Origin: Muribaculaceae bacterium
GTDB taxonomy: Bacteria > Bacteroidota > Bacteroidia > Bacteroidales > Muribaculaceae
Direction of reading: 5' to 3'
Length of the DNA: 54,304 bases
Assembly: GCA_017454355.1 (NCBI GenBank)
Contig: JAFTDD010000085.1
Location: 1-54,304, forward strand
Below, in pieces: positions 32,127-41,670 of the stretch (position 1 is the first letter of the stretch; every line of letters starts with the position of its first letter). The notes under the pieces are model-generated. The model searched no databases. It was not told the origin of the DNA and saw nothing but the letters and a program-made list of their open reading frames with translations. The position numbers were made by a program, and so were the translations under genes.

Positions 32127-35100
32127 ATGAGAAAAGACGAATTAAAGGCATTGATTAAGAGATTTAAAAGTGCGAAGGAAAGAGGCCAGCTTCAGAATGC
32201 GTCTGAGGCAACTATGAGGACATGGATAGACGAATTACTATCCTTGTTTGGGTGGGATGTCCAGAACACCCAACAAGTGCTTACTGAACACAGATTAAAC
32301 AAGACAGAGCGCGCTCGTCTGAATGCGATTGGTTCGACGAACACCCGTCCGGACTATACTTTGGTTAATGGAAATGTCAAGTTGATTTTTGTTGATGCAA
32401 AGAGTTTGGAAGCAAACATCGGGAACGATAAAAATATTGCTTTTCAAATTCGATCCTACGGTTGGTCAATTGGCGCTCCATTTTCTATCGTTACAAACTT
32501 TGAGCAATTGGCAATATATGATTGCTCCGTTATGCCTGCTGTAAACGAAGATGCCACTTTTGCTCGTCTTTATCTGCTGACAGTTGACAAATATGAAGAA
32601 AAATTAGATCTTCTTGAAACATTCCTTTTGAAGGATAATGTTATCCGTGGGAACACAAGGCTCGTTCGTGGCAAGGGTAATGCTCTTGATGAAAACTTCT
32701 CTGCAATGCTTGGAGAAATCCGTATTGATTTGGCAAAAGCCATTTTAAAGGACAACCATATAGAGAATACTCAAACTTTGAGTTTTTTCGTTCAGACAAT
32801 CATTAACCGAATTCTTTTTATCCGAGTATGTGAAGCCCGGAATTTGGAAACTGATGGCCTGTTAAAGCAGTTTGAGGAACATTGTTTTTGGGACACATTT
32901 AAGGAAAGTTCATACGCACATTTCCATGAGCATTATGATGGCCCAATGTTCAAGAGGATACAAGAACTACAGTCACTAACCATAGGTAATGATGTTTTTA
33001 AAAAATTCCTTTCTCATTTGTATTATCCGTCACCATATTGCTTTGATGTTATTCCTTTGAAAACACTCAGCGATATATATGACTTATTTTTAGGATATGA
33101 ATTGGTTGTTGAAGGGAGCGATGTTACCGATGCTCTACGTTTGGATTTCCAAAAGAGCAATGGAGCTGTGACGACTCCGGCCGATATAGTCAATCAGGTT
33201 ATAGAATGTACAATACCTCAATCGACCCTGAACAATCTTACTACCCAAGAGATTTTAGAACTTAAAATAGCAGATATTGCCTGTGGCAGTGGGGCTTTTC
33301 TAATTGGCGTATTCGATCATCTTGTAAGAGAGTTGGATAAACGTATAAACAAAGGAGAAGATTTGCATACTGGTTATGTTGCACAAATTGGCAATAGGCA
33401 TATTCTCACTGTAGAAGGTAAAAGAGCTGTCATCAATCATTGCCTCTATGGAGTTGACATAAATCCAGAGGCTGTTGAGGTAGCAAAGATGTCCCTATCG
33501 TTAAAGGTAATTGATAGTTATCTTCCAACCGATTTTGAGGCTGTAGGCATCCTAGGCAGCCAAATACTGAAAGACATTGGAACTAATATAAAATGTGGCA
33601 ACTCTTTGGTTGGAGAAGATGTATTAGACCTTTACCCAAGTTTAGCAGATAATGTAAATCAATTGCAAGCCACCAACTCGTTTGCTTGGCATGATAACTT
33701 TCCTGATGTCTTTGAAAATGGAGGATTTGATTTTATAGTGGGAAATCCACCATACGTTGAAGTAAAGAATTACAATGTCGCGTTGCCATACATGGCTGCG
33801 TATGTAAAGAGAGTTTTTTCTTCAGGCAAAAATGGAAAAACAGATCTTGCAATGCCTTTTATTGAACAGGGCGTTCGCTTGCTAAATAAGCATGGTCGTT
33901 TGGGATACATAGTCCAAAAACGTTTTTTTAAAGCCGATTATGGTAAGGGCATACGTAGATTGTTGACTTCAGGCCATTTGCTTAATGGCATTTACGACTA
34001 CGAGGAAACAAACCTTTTTGCCAATCGCATCACCTATGTAGCAATCCTTATATGTGATAGACAAACACAAATGAATACTCATGTTTGGTATTCAAATTCC
34101 GCTCGGCATGATTTCCGTTTATTTCCCGCGAACTCTTTCACAGAAAATCCCTGGAATTTTGACAACGCAGAGTTGAGTTCCTTGAGGCTTCGATTGTCAA
34201 AATCTTTAGGTATATTAAGAGAAGTCTGCCACGTAAAAGTTGGTCTTCAAACACTTTGGAATGATGCATATCAGATAAAGGTAACTAGAATTGAGGACGG
34301 CAAATTATATGGTCGATCTGTCATTGATGATAATGTTGTTGTAGAAGAAACTGCTTGCCGTCCCATATTGTGCAACGAGCAATTTGCGCCATTGACAAAA
34401 CGCAATTATACAACATATGCCATTTTCCCTTATTCAGTAACTGATGATGGAGAAGTTACAGAATTGTGCTTTTCGGATTTTATAGTACAATACCCCCTTG
34501 CAGGTGCGTATTTGAAGCGTCATAAAGCTTTAATCTGTGAAAAAGTTGAGACCGTTCCCAAAAGAGATCATTCATATAATGCTGAAGAGTATTGGCATTT
34601 GTTTACCCGTGCCAACAATCATGGAGCTGTCTATCAGAAATTGTGCGTACCCATGACTTCTCAACATCCGCAGGCATCGGTTGTGTTAGATAGGCATGTC
34701 TATTGCGATAACGCCAACATGTTCTTTGTCCAGTTGAATGATATCAACGAGACCAACCTTTATGCTCTTGCCGCCATCATCAACTCAAGTATTTTCAACA
34801 CATTTGCCCGTTCTATCGCCAACCCTCAACAAGGAGGATATTACAAATTCAACAAGCAATTCCTTGACCCTGTACCAGTACCAAGAGATGAACTATTGCA
34901 GGGAAGTAGACGTATCAATAGATTGGCAAATATCGCGCGACGGATTGAGCAAACAAATGAACAACTTCGTAATGCTATCGGTGGTCAGAAATCTGGATTA
35001 ATAAACGCATTACGCAGCCTTTGGTCGCAACTCGACCAATTGTGCAACAGACTATATGGTCTTACAAAAGAAGAGAAGGCTTTGGTTTATCAGACATTAC

Positions 35101-35135
35101 GATTTGACAGGAACCTATATGGACAAGAAGATTAA
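32127..35135 (+). CDS. Eco57I-like type IIG restriction enzyme/methyltransferase fusion
   Basis: The 1002-residue protein has an N-terminal PD-(D/E)XK nuclease with Asp76 (NTRPDYTLV) and Asp90-x-Lys92 (LIFVDAKS), followed by helical linker, an N6-adenine methylase with SAM motif IADIACGSGAFLIGVF (about 384-399) and catalytic NPPY (IVGNPPYVEVKNYN, about 539), and a C-terminal target-recognition region ending with helices (RRINRLANIARRIEQTNEQL). This is the type IIG layout, where one protein cuts and methylates. The gene is clearly AT-richer than its neighbours and overlaps the companion methylase by 17 bp. Both nuclease and methylase residues look intact. The target is unknown. Confidence 0.88.
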   Translation: MRKDELKALIKRFKSAKERGQLQNASEATMRTWIDELLSLFGWDVQNTQQVLTEHRLNKTERARLNAIGSTNTRPDYTLVNGNVKLIFVDAKSLEANIGNDKNIAFQIRSYGWSIGAPFSIVTNFEQLAIYDCSVMPAVNEDATFARLYLLTVDKYEEKLDLLETFLLKDNVIRGNTRLVRGKGNALDENFSAMLGEIRIDLAKAILKDNHIENTQTLSFFVQTIINRILFIRVCEARNLETDGLLKQFEEHCFWDTFKESSYAHFHEHYDGPMFKRIQELQSLTIGNDVFKKFLSHLYYPSPYCFDVIPLKTLSDIYDLFLGYELVVEGSDVTDALRLDFQKSNGAVTTPADIVNQVIECTIPQSTLNNLTTQEILELKIADIACGSGAFLIGVFDHLVRELDKRINKGEDLHTGYVAQIGNRHILTVEGKRAVINHCLYGVDINPEAVEVAKMSLSLKVIDSYLPTDFEAVGILGSQILKDIGTNIKCGNSLVGEDVLDLYPSLADNVNQLQATNSFAWHDNFPDVFENGGFDFIVGNPPYVEVKNYNVALPYMAAYVKRVFSSGKNGKTDLAMPFIEQGVRLLNKHGRLGYIVQKRFFKADYGKGIRRLLTSGHLLNGIYDYEETNLFANRITYVAILICDRQTQMNTHVWYSNSARHDFRLFPANSFTENPWNFDNAELSSLRLRLSKSLGILREVCHVKVGLQTLWNDAYQIKVTRIEDGKLYGRSVIDDNVVVEETACRPILCNEQFAPLTKRNYTTYAIFPYSVTDDGEVTELCFSDFIVQYPLAGAYLKRHKALICEKVETVPKRDHSYNAEEYWHLFTRANNHGAVYQKLCVPMTSQHPQASVVLDRHVYCDNANMFFVQLNDINETNLYALAAIINSSIFNTFARSIANPQQGGYYKFNKQFLDPVPVPRDELLQGSRRINRLANIARRIEQTNEQLRNAIGGQKSGLINALRSLWSQLDQLCNRLYGLTKEEKALVYQTLRFDRNLYGQED

Positions 35136-36927
35136 TACTCTTATCAAGAACTATTCCGATAATGCCGATGTGATAAATAAGCTTGTTGTTACGGCGTTCC
35201 TTAGATGTCATAATCTCGAAGTTGGAATGGGGTTTCTTGTTCAGTTTTTATATAACGTGCCCGATGTGGAAGTTCTGCCAGATGACATTTCTCTCGAAGA
35301 TGTCATCACAATATTTGAGCTTGCCATACCAGAGTCTGAGCGCACTTCCAACGGTGCAGTCTATACTCCAAGTTATATTCGCAACTACATCGTTGAACAA
35401 GTTCTTCTCTCAACAACAAAATCATTAGATATTTGTCTCTGCGCAGACATTTCATGCGGTTGTGGTGCTTTTCTCTATACATTGGCAGAGACTATCCATG
35501 AACGCACTCTGATACCATTCTCATCTATATATCATCGCCTCTATGGTGTTGATATCAGCGAGATGAGTATTACAAGAGCAAAAATACTACTCTCGTTGGT
35601 GGCATTAATACATGGAGAAATCATCCAAGATGAAGATTTCAATTTATACTGTGCCAATTCTCTGTCATTCGATTTTTTTAGTCTGCCAAACGTTCAGGCG
35701 AATGAAGGATTCGACATCGTCGTTGGCAATCCACCATATGTTCGTTCTAAACACATAGATGCCGACACAAAGCAACTGCTGCAACTATGGCAAACGTCAC
35801 GTGTTGGTAACGCAGATTTATATATTCCTTTTTTTGAGATTGGGATGTCTGTGTTGAGCCATGATGGTATTTTAGGCTACATCTCTGTCAACACATTCTT
35901 CAAGAGTGTGAATGCACGAGCCCTGCGCAGATATTTCCACGAAAAGCAAGTGAGCCTTAAAATCATAGATTTTGGAGAACAATTAGTTTTCAAAAAGAAA
36001 CTGGCATACACTTGCTTGGCTTTTACATCAAAGACGCGAAGTGACTATTTGCTCTATACCAAAGCCGAGTTGACAGATGTTCAAGCTCGAAAGAGTTTTG
36101 CTTATAGCCGCATCAATTATTGCACTTTGGACGACCATCGAGGATGGAATCTGAATCATAGTGATATCTTGAATAATATTCGCCTGATAGAGAATGCCGG
36201 TGAGGCTCTTGGTAATTTGTACGTAATCAAGAACGGTATTGCTACGTTGGCTAATGACGTTTTCATTTTCCGACCCACTAAAACTGATGAGAGTTTCTAT
36301 TATCACATGCGTGACGGGCGCGAATACTCTATTGAAAAAGGTATTTGCCGCGATATAATTAAACCTAATATTCTGAAGACCGAAGCAGAGATAGCCGAAA
36401 AGGAAGAAAAAATCATCACTCCATACGATGACAACTCTAATGTAATAGCAGAAGATTTTTTTATTTGCAATTATCCCAAAGCATACGCCTATTTGCAGTC
36501 TTGTAGAGACATCTTGGATGCTCGTGATAAAGGAGAAGGCGAATATGGAGCTTGGTATGCGTTTGGGCGCACTCAAGCCATCGCCAATATCGGCAAAAAA
36601 TTGCTTTTCCCATATATGAGCGATGTCCCACATTTTGTCTATATGCCTAAAGAGGACATGATGATTTATTGTGGCTATGCTATCTATAGTGATTCGGAAA
36701 CAGAACTGCTTTTCCTGAAGCGAGTTTTAGAATCAAGTGTTTTTGAATATTATATGAAACATACCAGTAAACCTTATTCTACTGGTTATTACTCATATGC
36801 AAAGAACTACGTCAGATCATTCGGTGTTTACCCATTTACTGAAGAGCAAATAAATCATTTGTTGGCATTAAAGTCGAAAACTGAAGTCGATAATTATTTA
36901 GAAGCCATTTATGGGTTGTCAATTTGA
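35119..36927 (+). CDS. Companion N6-adenine DNA methyltransferase
   Basis: The 602-residue protein starts at ATG 35119 (MDKKINTLIKNYSDNADV), overlapping the type IIG gene. Motifs: AVYTPSYIRNYIVEQVL, SAM motif ADISCGCGAFLYTLAE (about 108-123), YGVDISEMSITRAKILLSL, catalytic NPPY (VVGNPPYVRSKHID, about 202) and a C-terminal target-recognition domain. It resembles the separate methylase that accompanies Eco57I and modifies both or the second strand. No nuclease motif is present. It forms an operon with the preceding gene and shares its AT-rich base use. Confidence 0.87.
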   Translation: MDKKINTLIKNYSDNADVINKLVVTAFLRCHNLEVGMGFLVQFLYNVPDVEVLPDDISLEDVITIFELAIPESERTSNGAVYTPSYIRNYIVEQVLLSTTKSLDICLCADISCGCGAFLYTLAETIHERTLIPFSSIYHRLYGVDISEMSITRAKILLSLVALIHGEIIQDEDFNLYCANSLSFDFFSLPNVQANEGFDIVVGNPPYVRSKHIDADTKQLLQLWQTSRVGNADLYIPFFEIGMSVLSHDGILGYISVNTFFKSVNARALRRYFHEKQVSLKIIDFGEQLVFKKKLAYTCLAFTSKTRSDYLLYTKAELTDVQARKSFAYSRINYCTLDDHRGWNLNHSDILNNIRLIENAGEALGNLYVIKNGIATLANDVFIFRPTKTDESFYYHMRDGREYSIEKGICRDIIKPNILKTEAEIAEKEEKIITPYDDNSNVIAEDFFICNYPKAYAYLQSCRDILDARDKGEGEYGAWYAFGRTQAIANIGKKLLFPYMSDVPHFVYMPKEDMMIYCGYAIYSDSETELLFLKRVLESSVFEYYMKHTSKPYSTGYYSYAKNYVRSFGVYPFTEEQINHLLALKSKTEVDNYLEAIYGLSI

Positions 36928-37166
36928 TTTTTATGAAATTATATGTTAAGATTCAACGGAGAATAATATGCGCAACGAACAAATGTTTGATGTCTGGGTA
37001 CAACATATGTAAGATTGCGGTTGGCTCAGTGGAATTTTGACACACCCCTTATTTCTACACAGCATCGGTTGGCACAAAGCAGCGTTGGAGAACCTGCAGG
37101 GACTATTTTATTGTCTCACTATATTAGACAACAGAACCTATATTTTCATAAAATAATGAAAAAAAG
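36928..37166. other. Gene-poor stretch after the type IIG island
   Basis: No gene of useful length. A 14-codon frame at about 36968 (MRNEQMFDVWVQHM-stop) might be a decayed gene start, but evidence is thin. The stretch marks the return from island base composition to the GC-rich clp genes. Confidence 0.3.
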
Positions 37167-37197
37167 TTGCGAACATCCGAAAAAAGTTGTACCTTTG
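37167..37197 (+). promoter_or_regulatory. Promoter of clpP-clpX
   Basis: TTG (37167-37169), 20 bp, TACCTTTG (37190-37197). The leader from about 37203 to the ATG contains a GTAGCAY heptamer array. Confidence 0.75.
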
Positions 37198-37216
37198 AAA
37201 AACATTTAGAGAAACA

Positions 37217-37234
37217 GCATGTAGCATGTAGCAC
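37217..37234 (+). repeat. GTAGCAY heptamer array in the clpP leader
   Basis: GCAT, GTAGCAT, GTAGCAC in tandem, located between the start of transcription and the clpP ATG. Confidence 0.85.
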
Positions 37235-37261
37235 ATTAACGAAAACAAACATATAAAGATT

Positions 37262-37936
37262 ATGCAAGACGATTTCCGTAAATTCGCCGTACATCATCTG
37301 GGTATGAACGGCCTTTCTCTCGACCAATACCGCCACCACATCAACGCCGACTACATCTCCCCCACCATCATGGAGGAGCGCCAACTCAATGTCACTCAAC
37401 TTGACGTGTTCTCGCGCTTGATGATGGATCGCATCATCTTCATGGGCACCGAGGTGACCAGTTATGCCGCCAACGTCATCCAGGCGCAACTGCTATACCT
37501 CGACAGCGCCGACCCCGGCAAGGACATCTCGCTCTACATCAACTCGCCCGGCGGCTCGGTGTATGACGGACTGGGCATATACGACACGATGCAGTATATC
37601 CAGAGCGACGTGTCGACCATCTGCACCGGCATGGCCGCCAGCATGGCCGCCGTGCTGCTCGTGGCAGGCGAGAAGGGCAAGCGTTACGCCCTCAAGCACT
37701 CGCGCGTGATGATTCACCAGCCGATGGGTGGCATTCAGGGCCAGGCAAGCGACATCGAGATTACCAGCCGCGAGATTATCAAACTCAAGCAAGAACTCTA
37801 CCGCATCATCGCCGACCACAGCGGACAAGACTACGACCGCGTGTACGCCGACAGCGACCGCGACTATTGGATGACCGCCGCCGAGGCTCTTGACTACGGC
37901 ATGATTGACCGCGTGCTCGACAAAGCGAAAAAGTAA
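37262..37936 (+). CDS. clpP: ATP-dependent Clp protease proteolytic subunit
   Basis: The 224-residue serine protease has all catalytic parts: GTEVTSYAANVIQAQLLYL, YINSPGGSVYDGLGIYDTM, the nucleophile in CTGMAASMAAVLLVAG, and His in SRVMIHQPMGG; Asp lies in the following helix region. It forms the tetradecameric barrel that degrades unfolded substrates delivered by ClpX. The C-terminus (ALDYGMIDRVLDKAKK) is typical. Its TAA stop overlaps the clpX start by one base (TAATG), so the two are translated as an operon in fixed ratio. Confidence 0.96.
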   Translation: MQDDFRKFAVHHLGMNGLSLDQYRHHINADYISPTIMEERQLNVTQLDVFSRLMMDRIIFMGTEVTSYAANVIQAQLLYLDSADPGKDISLYINSPGGSVYDGLGIYDTMQYIQSDVSTICTGMAASMAAVLLVAGEKGKRYALKHSRVMIHQPMGGIQGQASDIEITSREIIKLKQELYRIIADHSGQDYDRVYADSDRDYWMTAAEALDYGMIDRVLDKAKK

Positions 37937-39195
37937 TGGCAAAAAGAAGAAACGCTGTTGAAGAATTCTGCAGTTTCTGCGGACGCCCCGAGAGCGAAGT
38001 GAAGTTGTTGCTGCCGGGCTTGGCCGGGAACATCTGCAACGACTGCGCCGAGCGGGCCAACGAGTTGATGCAGGAACAACTGCAAGCCAAATTCCGACAC
38101 CGCCAAACCGGCGACCTGGGCATAAGCATGTCCAATCTGCCCAAGCCGGAGCAAATCAAGGAATATCTCGACCAATACGTTATCGGCCAGGACGAGGCAA
38201 AGAAATATCTCTCGGTGGCCGTCTACAATCACTATAAGCGGCTTGCTCAAGACCCCGACGATGAGGTTGACATCGAGAAAAGCAACATCATCATCGTGGG
38301 TCCGACGGGCACTGGCAAGACATTGCTGGCGCGCACCATCGCGCGACTGCTTAAGGTGCCGTTTGCCATCGTCGACGCGACTGTGCTCACCGAGGCCGGC
38401 TACGTGGGCGAGGACATCGAGAGCCTGCTCACGCGGCTATTGGCGGCCTGCGACTACAACGTGGCCGATGCCGAACGCGGCATCGTGTTTATCGACGAGA
38501 TTGACAAGATTGCACGCAAGGGCGACAACCCGTCCATCACGCGAGACGTGAGCGGCGAGGGTGTGCAGCAAGGATTGCTCAAACTGCTTGAAGGCTCGGT
38601 AGTGAACGTGCCGCCCCAAGGCGGACGCAAGCACCCGGAACAGAAGATGATTGCCGTCGACACCAAGAATATCCTCTTCATCTGCGGCGGCGCATTCGAG
38701 GGTATCGAGCGTAAAATCGCCATGCGCCTCAACACCCACGTGGTGGGTTACGGCACGGCCGGGGCGCGCCTGAGCCGCGAGGATCGCGAGCGGCTGCTGC
38801 ACTTTGTGGCGCCGCAAGACCTGCGAGCCTTTGGCCTAATCCCGGAAATCGTGGGACGCCTGCCGGTGCTCACCAACCTTGAGCCGCTCGACAAGGATGC
38901 ACTGAGGCGTATCCTCGTTGAGCCGAAGAACGCCATCGTCAAGCAATATATCAAGTTGATGGCAATGGACGGCGTGACGCTCAAGATTGACGATGACATG
39001 CTTGACTTTGTGGTTGAGAAAGCCATCGAGTTCAAACTGGGCGCTCGAGGCCTGCGCTCCATCTTCGAGACCGTGATGATGCAAGCGATGTTCGAGGTGC
39101 CCTCGTCAGGCGCCAAGGAGTTCCGCCTCACACGCGAGTACGCCGAGCAACAACTCGCGCAGTCAATGTTCGACACCGCCATCAGCGCCAACTGA
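37936..39195 (+). CDS. clpX: ATP-dependent Clp protease ATP-binding subunit ClpX
   Basis: The 419-residue AAA+ unfoldase has an N-terminal zinc-binding domain (CSFCGRPE...CNDCAE, about 12-37), Walker [13 protein letters not shown] (about 119-130), Walker [11 protein letters not shown] (about 182-191), pore-loop region GYVGED, sensor parts and the C-terminal [12 protein letters not shown]-like segment (here [12 protein letters not shown]). It unfolds tagged substrates and feeds them to ClpP. Length and order are normal. It is directly coupled to clpP; recQ follows after 64 bp. Confidence 0.96.
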   Translation: MAKRRNAVEEFCSFCGRPESEVKLLLPGLAGNICNDCAERANELMQEQLQAKFRHRQTGDLGISMSNLPKPEQIKEYLDQYVIGQDEAKKYLSVAVYNHYKRLAQDPDDEVDIEKSNIIIVGPTGTGKTLLARTIARLLKVPFAIVDATVLTEAGYVGEDIESLLTRLLAACDYNVADAERGIVFIDEIDKIARKGDNPSITRDVSGEGVQQGLLKLLEGSVVNVPPQGGRKHPEQKMIAVDTKNILFICGGAFEGIERKIAMRLNTHVVGYGTAGARLSREDRERLLHFVAPQDLRAFGLIPEIVGRLPVLTNLEPLDKDALRRILVEPKNAIVKQYIKLMAMDGVTLKIDDDMLDFVVEKAIEFKLGARGLRSIFETVMMQAMFEVPSSGAKEFRLTREYAEQQLAQSMFDTAISAN

Positions 39196-39259
39196 ACCCC
39201 GTTTTGTAATGCGAGACAAAGTCTCGTGCCACCCACCCCTTACCCGAAAACAAACAACC

Positions 39260-41437
39260 ATGGTTAACCGACAAGAACTCATAGAAAACCTGAAGGAGCA
39301 CTTCGGCTTCGACACCTTCAAGGGCAACCAGGAAGCCGTCATCGCCAACGTGCTGGCCGAGCGTGACACCTTTGTGCTCATGCCCACCGGCGGCGGCAAG
39401 TCGCTGTGCTACCAGTTGCCGGCACTGATGATGGACGGCCTGGCCATTGTCATCTCGCCACTGATCGCCTTGATGAAAAACCAAGTGGACGCCATGCGTC
39501 ACTTTAGCGAGAACGATGCCGTGGCACACTTCCTCAACTCGTCGCTCACCCGCCAGGCCGTTGAGCAGGTTAAGGCCGACGTACTCGCCGGTAACACCAA
39601 GATGCTCTACGTCGCCCCGGAAACGCTCACCAAGACCGAGAACGTCGAGTTCCTTCGCTCGGTGCCCATCTCGTTTTATGCCGTTGATGAGGCGCACTGC
39701 ATCTCGGAGTGGGGCCACGACTTCCGGCCGGAGTACCGCAACATCCGTCCACTCATCGAGAGCATTGGCAAGCGTCCCATCATCGCCCTGACGGCCACCG
39801 CCACACCCAAGGTGCAACACGACATCCAGAAGAACCTGGGCATGAACGATGCCGTGGTGTTTAAGTCATCGTTCAACCGTCCGAACCTCTACTACGAGGT
39901 GCGGCCAAAAACAAAGTTTGTCGACCGCGACATCATCCGCTTTATCCGCGACAACGAGGGCAAGAGCGGTATCATCTACTGCTTGAGCCGCAAGAGCGTC
40001 GAAGAGTTGGCCGAGACGCTACGCGTCAACAACATCCGTGCCCTGGCCTATCACGCCGGCATGGACAGCGCCACGCGCTCGGCGACCCAGGACGCCTTCC
40101 TGATGGAGGAAATAGACGTCATCGTGGCCACAATCGCCTTTGGCATGGGCATCGACAAGCCCGACGTGCGCTTCGTTATCCACTACGACATACCCAAGAG
40201 CCTGGAGGGCTACTATCAAGAGACCGGCCGTGCCGGACGCGATGGCGGCGAAGGGCGGTGCATCACCTTCTTCTCGCGGCGCGACCTCGACAAACTCGAG
40301 AAATTCATGCAGGGCAAGCCCATCGCCGAGCAGGAAATCGGCAAGCAGTTACTGCGCGAAACCGCGTCCTACGCCGAGTCGAGCGTCTGCCGCCGCCGCA
40401 CTCTGCTGCACTACTTTGGCGAGGAGTATCATCAAGAGAGTTGCGGCAACTGCGACAACTGCCTCAACCCGCCCAAGAAGGTGGAGGCCGGCGAGCAACT
40501 GCGCGCGGCCCTCGAGGCAATCATCGAGTTAAACGAGCGCTTCAAGGCCGACTATATCATCACTGTGCTCAAGGGCAAAGCGACGGCCGATGTGCAAAGT
40601 TACCGCCACGACGAGGCGGAGTGTTTCGGCTCCATGGCCGACGTGGACGAGGCTCTGCTGGGCGCCGTTATCCATCAAGGCATCCTCGCCGGATATATCG
40701 AGAAGCGCATCGAGAACTATGGTGTACTCAAAATCACCGAGCAAGGCCTGCGCTTCCTGCAAAGCAAGGAGCCATTCATGGTGGTTGAGGACCGCAACTT
40801 TGACGATGCGGTAACCGACGGTCACGAGGGCGGCGGAGCCCTCGACCCTCAATTGGCGTCAATCCTCAAAGACTTGCGCAAAAAGGTCGCCTCACGACAG
40901 AAGTTGCCGCCTTACGTCATTTTCCAAGACCCGACTATCGACGCCATGGCCACCACCTATCCCATCTCTATCGAAGAGTTGCAGAACCTGCCGGGCGTAG
41001 GCGCCGGCAAGGCAAAACGCTATGGTCAAGAGTTTGTCGACTTAATCAAAAAATATGTCGACGAGAACGAGATTGAACGGCCGATGGACCTGCGCGTGGT
41101 GCGCTCGGTGCAGCGCAAGAGCAGTTTCCGTCCCGAGTTAATCCGTTGCATCGACCACAAGATTTCGCTCGACGCTTTGGCCGAGAGCAAGGGAATGGAC
41201 TTCGAGGAATTGCTTGATGAACTGGAAGCCACCGTCTATGCCGGCTATCGCATCAACATCGACTACTTCCTCGAGGAGCGACAACTCGACCAAGACATCC
41301 AGGACGACATCTACGACTACTTCCGCACCAGCGACACCGACAGCCTCGACGCGGCACGCGACGCCCTGGGCGATGACTACACCGACGAGGAAATCCGCCT
41401 CGTGAGAGTCAAGTTCCTCAGCGATATGGGGAATTAA
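39260..41437 (+). CDS. recQ: ATP-dependent DNA helicase RecQ
   Basis: The 725-residue protein starts at ATG 39260 (MVNRQELIENLKEHFG); an earlier in-frame start lacks the conserved opening. Superfamily 2 helicase motifs: GGGKSLCYQLPA (about 44), DEAHCISEWGHDFRPEY (about 143), LTATAT, YCLSRKSVEELAE, YQETGRAGRDG. RecQ zinc-binding cysteines follow (VCRRRT...SCGNCDNC, about 377-402), then the winged RQC part and an HRDC domain (LPGVGAGKAKRYG, about 577). It acts in recombination repair. Its C-terminus is longer than in E. coli RecQ (about 610). A composite dispersed repeat starts at the base after its stop codon. Confidence 0.94.
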   Translation: MVNRQELIENLKEHFGFDTFKGNQEAVIANVLAERDTFVLMPTGGGKSLCYQLPALMMDGLAIVISPLIALMKNQVDAMRHFSENDAVAHFLNSSLTRQAVEQVKADVLAGNTKMLYVAPETLTKTENVEFLRSVPISFYAVDEAHCISEWGHDFRPEYRNIRPLIESIGKRPIIALTATATPKVQHDIQKNLGMNDAVVFKSSFNRPNLYYEVRPKTKFVDRDIIRFIRDNEGKSGIIYCLSRKSVEELAETLRVNNIRALAYHAGMDSATRSATQDAFLMEEIDVIVATIAFGMGIDKPDVRFVIHYDIPKSLEGYYQETGRAGRDGGEGRCITFFSRRDLDKLEKFMQGKPIAEQEIGKQLLRETASYAESSVCRRRTLLHYFGEEYHQESCGNCDNCLNPPKKVEAGEQLRAALEAIIELNERFKADYIITVLKGKATADVQSYRHDEAECFGSMADVDEALLGAVIHQGILAGYIEKRIENYGVLKITEQGLRFLQSKEPFMVVEDRNFDDAVTDGHEGGGALDPQLASILKDLRKKVASRQKLPPYVIFQDPTIDAMATTYPISIEELQNLPGVGAGKAKRYGQEFVDLIKKYVDENEIERPMDLRVVRSVQRKSSFRPELIRCIDHKISLDALAESKGMDFEELLDELEATVYAGYRINIDYFLEERQLDQDIQDDIYDYFRTSDTDSLDAARDALGDDYTDEEIRLVRVKFLSDMGN

Positions 41438-41597
41438 CGTTGAGAGGTTGAGCGTTAAGAGGTTGAGCCATTTGCTAGCGCAAATGGGAATAAATGTAGG
41501 GCTTGGCCTTGGCCTGGCCGCTTGTGACGACAAGACTATTATCCCCGAGCGCGCCAGCGCGAGGCTCAACCCCTCAACCCCACAACCCCTCAACCTT
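41438..41597. repeat. Composite dispersed repeat of about 160 bp, copy 2
   Basis: Same order as at 24176: GGTTGAG/GTTGAGA array, hairpin CATTTGC-tagc-GCAAATG, TGTAGGGCTTGGCC module (41495-41520), ACTATTATCCCCGAGCGCGC, and a CTCAACCC array. Starts immediately after the recQ stop. The loop of the hairpin differs (tgtc against tagc) while arms are the same. Confidence 0.92.
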
Positions 41598-41615
41598 TAA
41601 AAAAAGTAAAAAACA

Positions 41616-41623
41616 TAATTTTG
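41616..41623 (+). promoter_or_regulatory. -7 element (TAATTTTG) of the parvulin-OstA operon
   Basis: TAATTTTG fits TAnnTTTG; the -33 position falls at the end of the composite repeat and is not conserved. The leader is about 42 bases. Confidence 0.45.
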
Positions 41624-41670
41624 TGACGTTTGATGCGTTATATCATTCGAGAATAACGAACAACTGGATA

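Noticed and set aside
39209-39259. Upstream start of recQ
   Set aside because: The added residues lack similarity to RecQ openings, while ATG 39260 begins with a typical RecQ N-terminus.
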